From NCBI GenBank assembly GCA_046347045.1, contig JAXMGX010000008.1, forward strand, positions 124,001 to 188,000: a DNA stretch of 64,000 nt, read 5' to 3'. Below are positions 62,416-64,000 of this stretch, in pieces. Source of the stretch: ZC4RG30 sp046347045 (GTDB lineage Bacteria; Pseudomonadota; Gammaproteobacteria; Steroidobacterales; Steroidobacteraceae). The stretch's first letter is position 1; each line of letters begins with the position of its first letter. A program made the translations under genes and the position numbers. The notes below the pieces were generated by a model. The model had not been told where the DNA came from, did no database searches, and saw only the letters and a list, made by a program, of their open reading frames with translations.

Positions 62416-63615
62416 CTAGCGCCAGGCCGACGCGGCCTTCAGGAACGCGAAGGTTTCCGCCGAAGCCTGGTTGCCCGCTGCGCCCACCGGCACATGGCTC
62501 AGCTTCACGATCACCGTGCGGGTGTCGGGGTCCACGAAGACGAACTGGCCTTCGCCACCCAGCATGGTGAAGGCGCGCGTTCCGTCCAGCGTCCACCACA
62601 GGTAGGCGTAGCCGGTAGCGTCCTCGACGCTGGCGTGGCCGGGCCCGGGCCGCGTGGATTCGTCCACCCAGCCTGCGGGCACCAGCTGCCGGCCATTGGC
62701 GCGGCCGCGGTCGAGCATCATCTGGCCGACGCGCGCGTAGTCGCGCAGGGTGGCGTTGAACCCGCCCGCGGTGAATTCACGGCCCACATCCGGCGGACCA
62801 TCCAGCACGTAGAACGCGTCGGACTCCATGCCCGCTGGCTTCCACACCTTCTCGCTGAGGTACTGGCTCAGTGGCACGCCGGTGGCGCGCGAGACGATCT
62901 CGCCGACCATGGCGGCTTCGATGCTGTTGTAGTTGAACGCCACGCCGGGCGGGCCCGCGCGGTCCCTGATGCCGAGGGCTGCCGTGACGTAGCGCTGCCG
63001 GCCTTCCACGAAGGCGGCGACATGTGCGTCGCGGCCCGGCCCCGGAGCGAAGAAGTTGTCGTCCCAGCGGGCTCCCGTCCGCATCGACAGCAGGTGCTTG
63101 AGCGACAGGCCATCGTAGGCCGTGCCGCGCAGTTCCGGCATGTACTTCAGCACCGGGTCGTCGACGGAGCCGATCCTGCCCTCGGCGATCGCCACGCCCG
63201 TCAGGATGGAATTGAAGCTCTTGGCCATCGAGTAGGACATGAACCGGGTGCGCTCGTTCGTGCGGTTCAGGTACTGCTCATGCACGATCCTTCCGTCTTT
63301 CAGGATCAGCAGCGCGTCGGTGAAGGTGCGCTCGGCGAATTCAGTGGCCGCATGCCGCGCGCCATCGACCTGGTACTGGAAATCGAGGGAGCGCAGCGCG
63401 ACCGGCAGCTTCCGCGGCTGCCTTCCCGCCGCGACGGTGCGCGTGTCGAACATCAGTTCGATGCTGCGGTTCGCGAGGGTGCTGATCGGGGGGTCGAACA
63501 TGTGCAGCCTGTATTCCCGCACGGCGGGGGATACCTCCGCGGCAATGCAGGTAACGGTCATCGACGTCGCCAGGACCAGCGCGCAGAGGCGCTTCAACGA
63601 GACTGGATGCTCCAT
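62416..63615 (-). CDS. Secreted serine hydrolase (class C beta-lactamase fold)
   Basis: 399 residues with signal peptide (RLCALVLATSMTVTCIAA). Ser-x-x-Lys nucleophile motif in SYSMAKSFNS, Tyr-Asn motif in FNYNSIEA, and a GGEGQFVFVDP segment where the family has the third, KTG-like element. This is the broad beta-lactamase/esterase family that includes 6-aminohexanoate-dimer hydrolase; substrate not readable. ATG 63615 places the signal peptide correctly. It converges with nasA, about 50 bases apart, and diverges from another serine-hydrolase-like gene. Confidence 0.85.
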   Translation of the reverse strand: MEHPVSLKRLCALVLATSMTVTCIAAEVSPAVREYRLHMFDPPISTLANRSIELMFDTRTVAAGRQPRKLPVALRSLDFQYQVDGARHAATEFAERTFTDALLILKDGRIVHEQYLNRTNERTRFMSYSMAKSFNSILTGVAIAEGRIGSVDDPVLKYMPELRGTAYDGLSLKHLLSMRTGARWDDNFFAPGPGRDAHVAAFVEGRQRYVTAALGIRDRAGPPGVAFNYNSIEAAMVGEIVSRATGVPLSQYLSEKVWKPAGMESDAFYVLDGPPDVGREFTAGGFNATLRDYARVGQMMLDRGRANGRQLVPAGWVDESTRPGPGHASVEDATGYAYLWWTLDGTRAFTMLGGEGQFVFVDPDTRTVIVKLSHVPVGAAGNQASAETFAFLKAASAWR

Positions 63616-63708
63616 GACTCCCCTCGGTTCGCGGGCTGTTCTGATCACGTCCGCAGGGCTACTCTCTGCTGCGCGAACCGGATTGTCCATCGCCGGAGGC
63701 CTTCTTCC

Positions 63709-64000
63709 ATGAAACCCGCTCTTCCGTTCATCCTGTCCGTCCCGGTCCTGTTCGCGGGGCCAATCCTGGCCCAGCAGCAACTCGCCGCGCCGCTGGGTCT
63801 GCGGCCACAGGACACCCCGAGCTACATCGCATCGGCCAGCGCCTCGCAGCGCGCCGTGGCGCTGTGCAGCGGGCTGTGGTCGGGTGGACAGTCCCGCCAG
63901 ATGATCGAGAAGCGCATCCTGCCGCCCTCCGGCGGACTCCGGACGGAAATCGACGACAACCGCCGCATCGTCCAGGTGGCGTACTCGGCCACCATGCCGC
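63709..64000 (+). CDS. Probable secreted serine hydrolase (partial, 5' end only)
   Basis: 97 residues visible. Signal peptide (LPFILSVPVLFAGPILAQ), then SQRAVALCSGLWSGGQ and VAYSATMP, a beginning I associate with exported serine hydrolases of the beta-lactamase-like family. CGGAGG lies about ten bases before the ATG. The catalytic Ser-x-x-Lys region is beyond the window, so the class is tentative. It is divergent from a related gene. Confidence 0.6.
   Translation, partial: MKPALPFILSVPVLFAGPILAQQQLAAPLGLRPQDTPSYIASASASQRAVALCSGLWSGGQSRQMIEKRILPPSGGLRTEIDDNRRIVQVAYSATMP

Overview
The window is about 64 kb of GC-rich proteobacterial chromosome carrying a degraded integrative element. Housekeeping content (lpxH, cysS, folD, tig-clpP-clpX, lon, a TIGR03013/EpsB-like sugar transferase) and the tRNA arrangement suggest a gammaproteobacterium near Xanthomonadales, Nevskiales or Steroidobacterales. 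No rRNA or species marker is present, so this is inference.

Layout. (1) 1-18.5 kb is chromosomal core: lpxH (partial), cysS, folD, tRNA-Pro, then a persulfide-sensor (BigR/SqrR-like) regulator divergent from a sulfide:quinone oxidoreductase, a DUF2892 membrane protein and an RND efflux pair. Next come tRNA-Arg-His-Lys-Leu, tig, clpP, clpX, a phosphopantetheinyl transferase, the sugar transferase, lon, tRNA-Val and tRNA-Asp. (2) 18.4-53.6 kb is an integrative element in tRNA-Asp: tyrosine integrase and excisionase-like gene at the left, and a virB2-virB8 type IV secretion cluster at the right that stops inside virB8. (3) Within it, two full direct copies of an IS91/ISCR-like rolling-circle element (20.2-22.2 and 26.7-28.7 kb) enclose foreign cargo. 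A third, 186-bp oriIS-end remnant (53.4-53.6 kb) joins broken virB8 to a broken porin gene. Genes at the IS borders are cut: DUF1428, a GNAT acetyltransferase and an FlhC-like gene. (4) 30-47.3 kb of the element is a metabolic and export module: flavin amine oxidase, transaldolase, acetate kinase, outer-membrane phospholipase A, a YhiI-RbbA-YhhJ type ABC exporter with its outer-membrane factor, phosphoketolase, glycogen phosphorylase, a universal stress protein and a TetR regulator. (5) 53.6-62.4 kb is chromosomal again: a nitrate-assimilation operon nasT-nasS-nirB-nirD::FAD oxidoreductase-nasA whose upstream part was removed at the IS junction. Two divergent serine-hydrolase-type genes end the window.

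How the parts work together. Glycogen phosphorylase, transaldolase, phosphoketolase and acetate kinase form a bifid-shunt-like path from stored glucan to acetyl phosphate, ATP and acetate. Near-identical palindromes (GGACAATATTGTCC and GGACGTTAATGTCC) lie in the promoters of the two divergent intergenic regions of this module, so it looks like one regulon, possibly under the resident TetR protein. The sulfide locus has a consensus promoter buried in overlapping inverted repeats, which suits repression by the divergent ArsR-type persulfide sensor.

Cautions. IS copy A carries many single-base indels relative to copy B, and the nas genes contain three single-base frameshifts within 340 bp. Assembly or base-calling error must be separated from real decay. 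All statements rest on reading the sequence; no database search was run.
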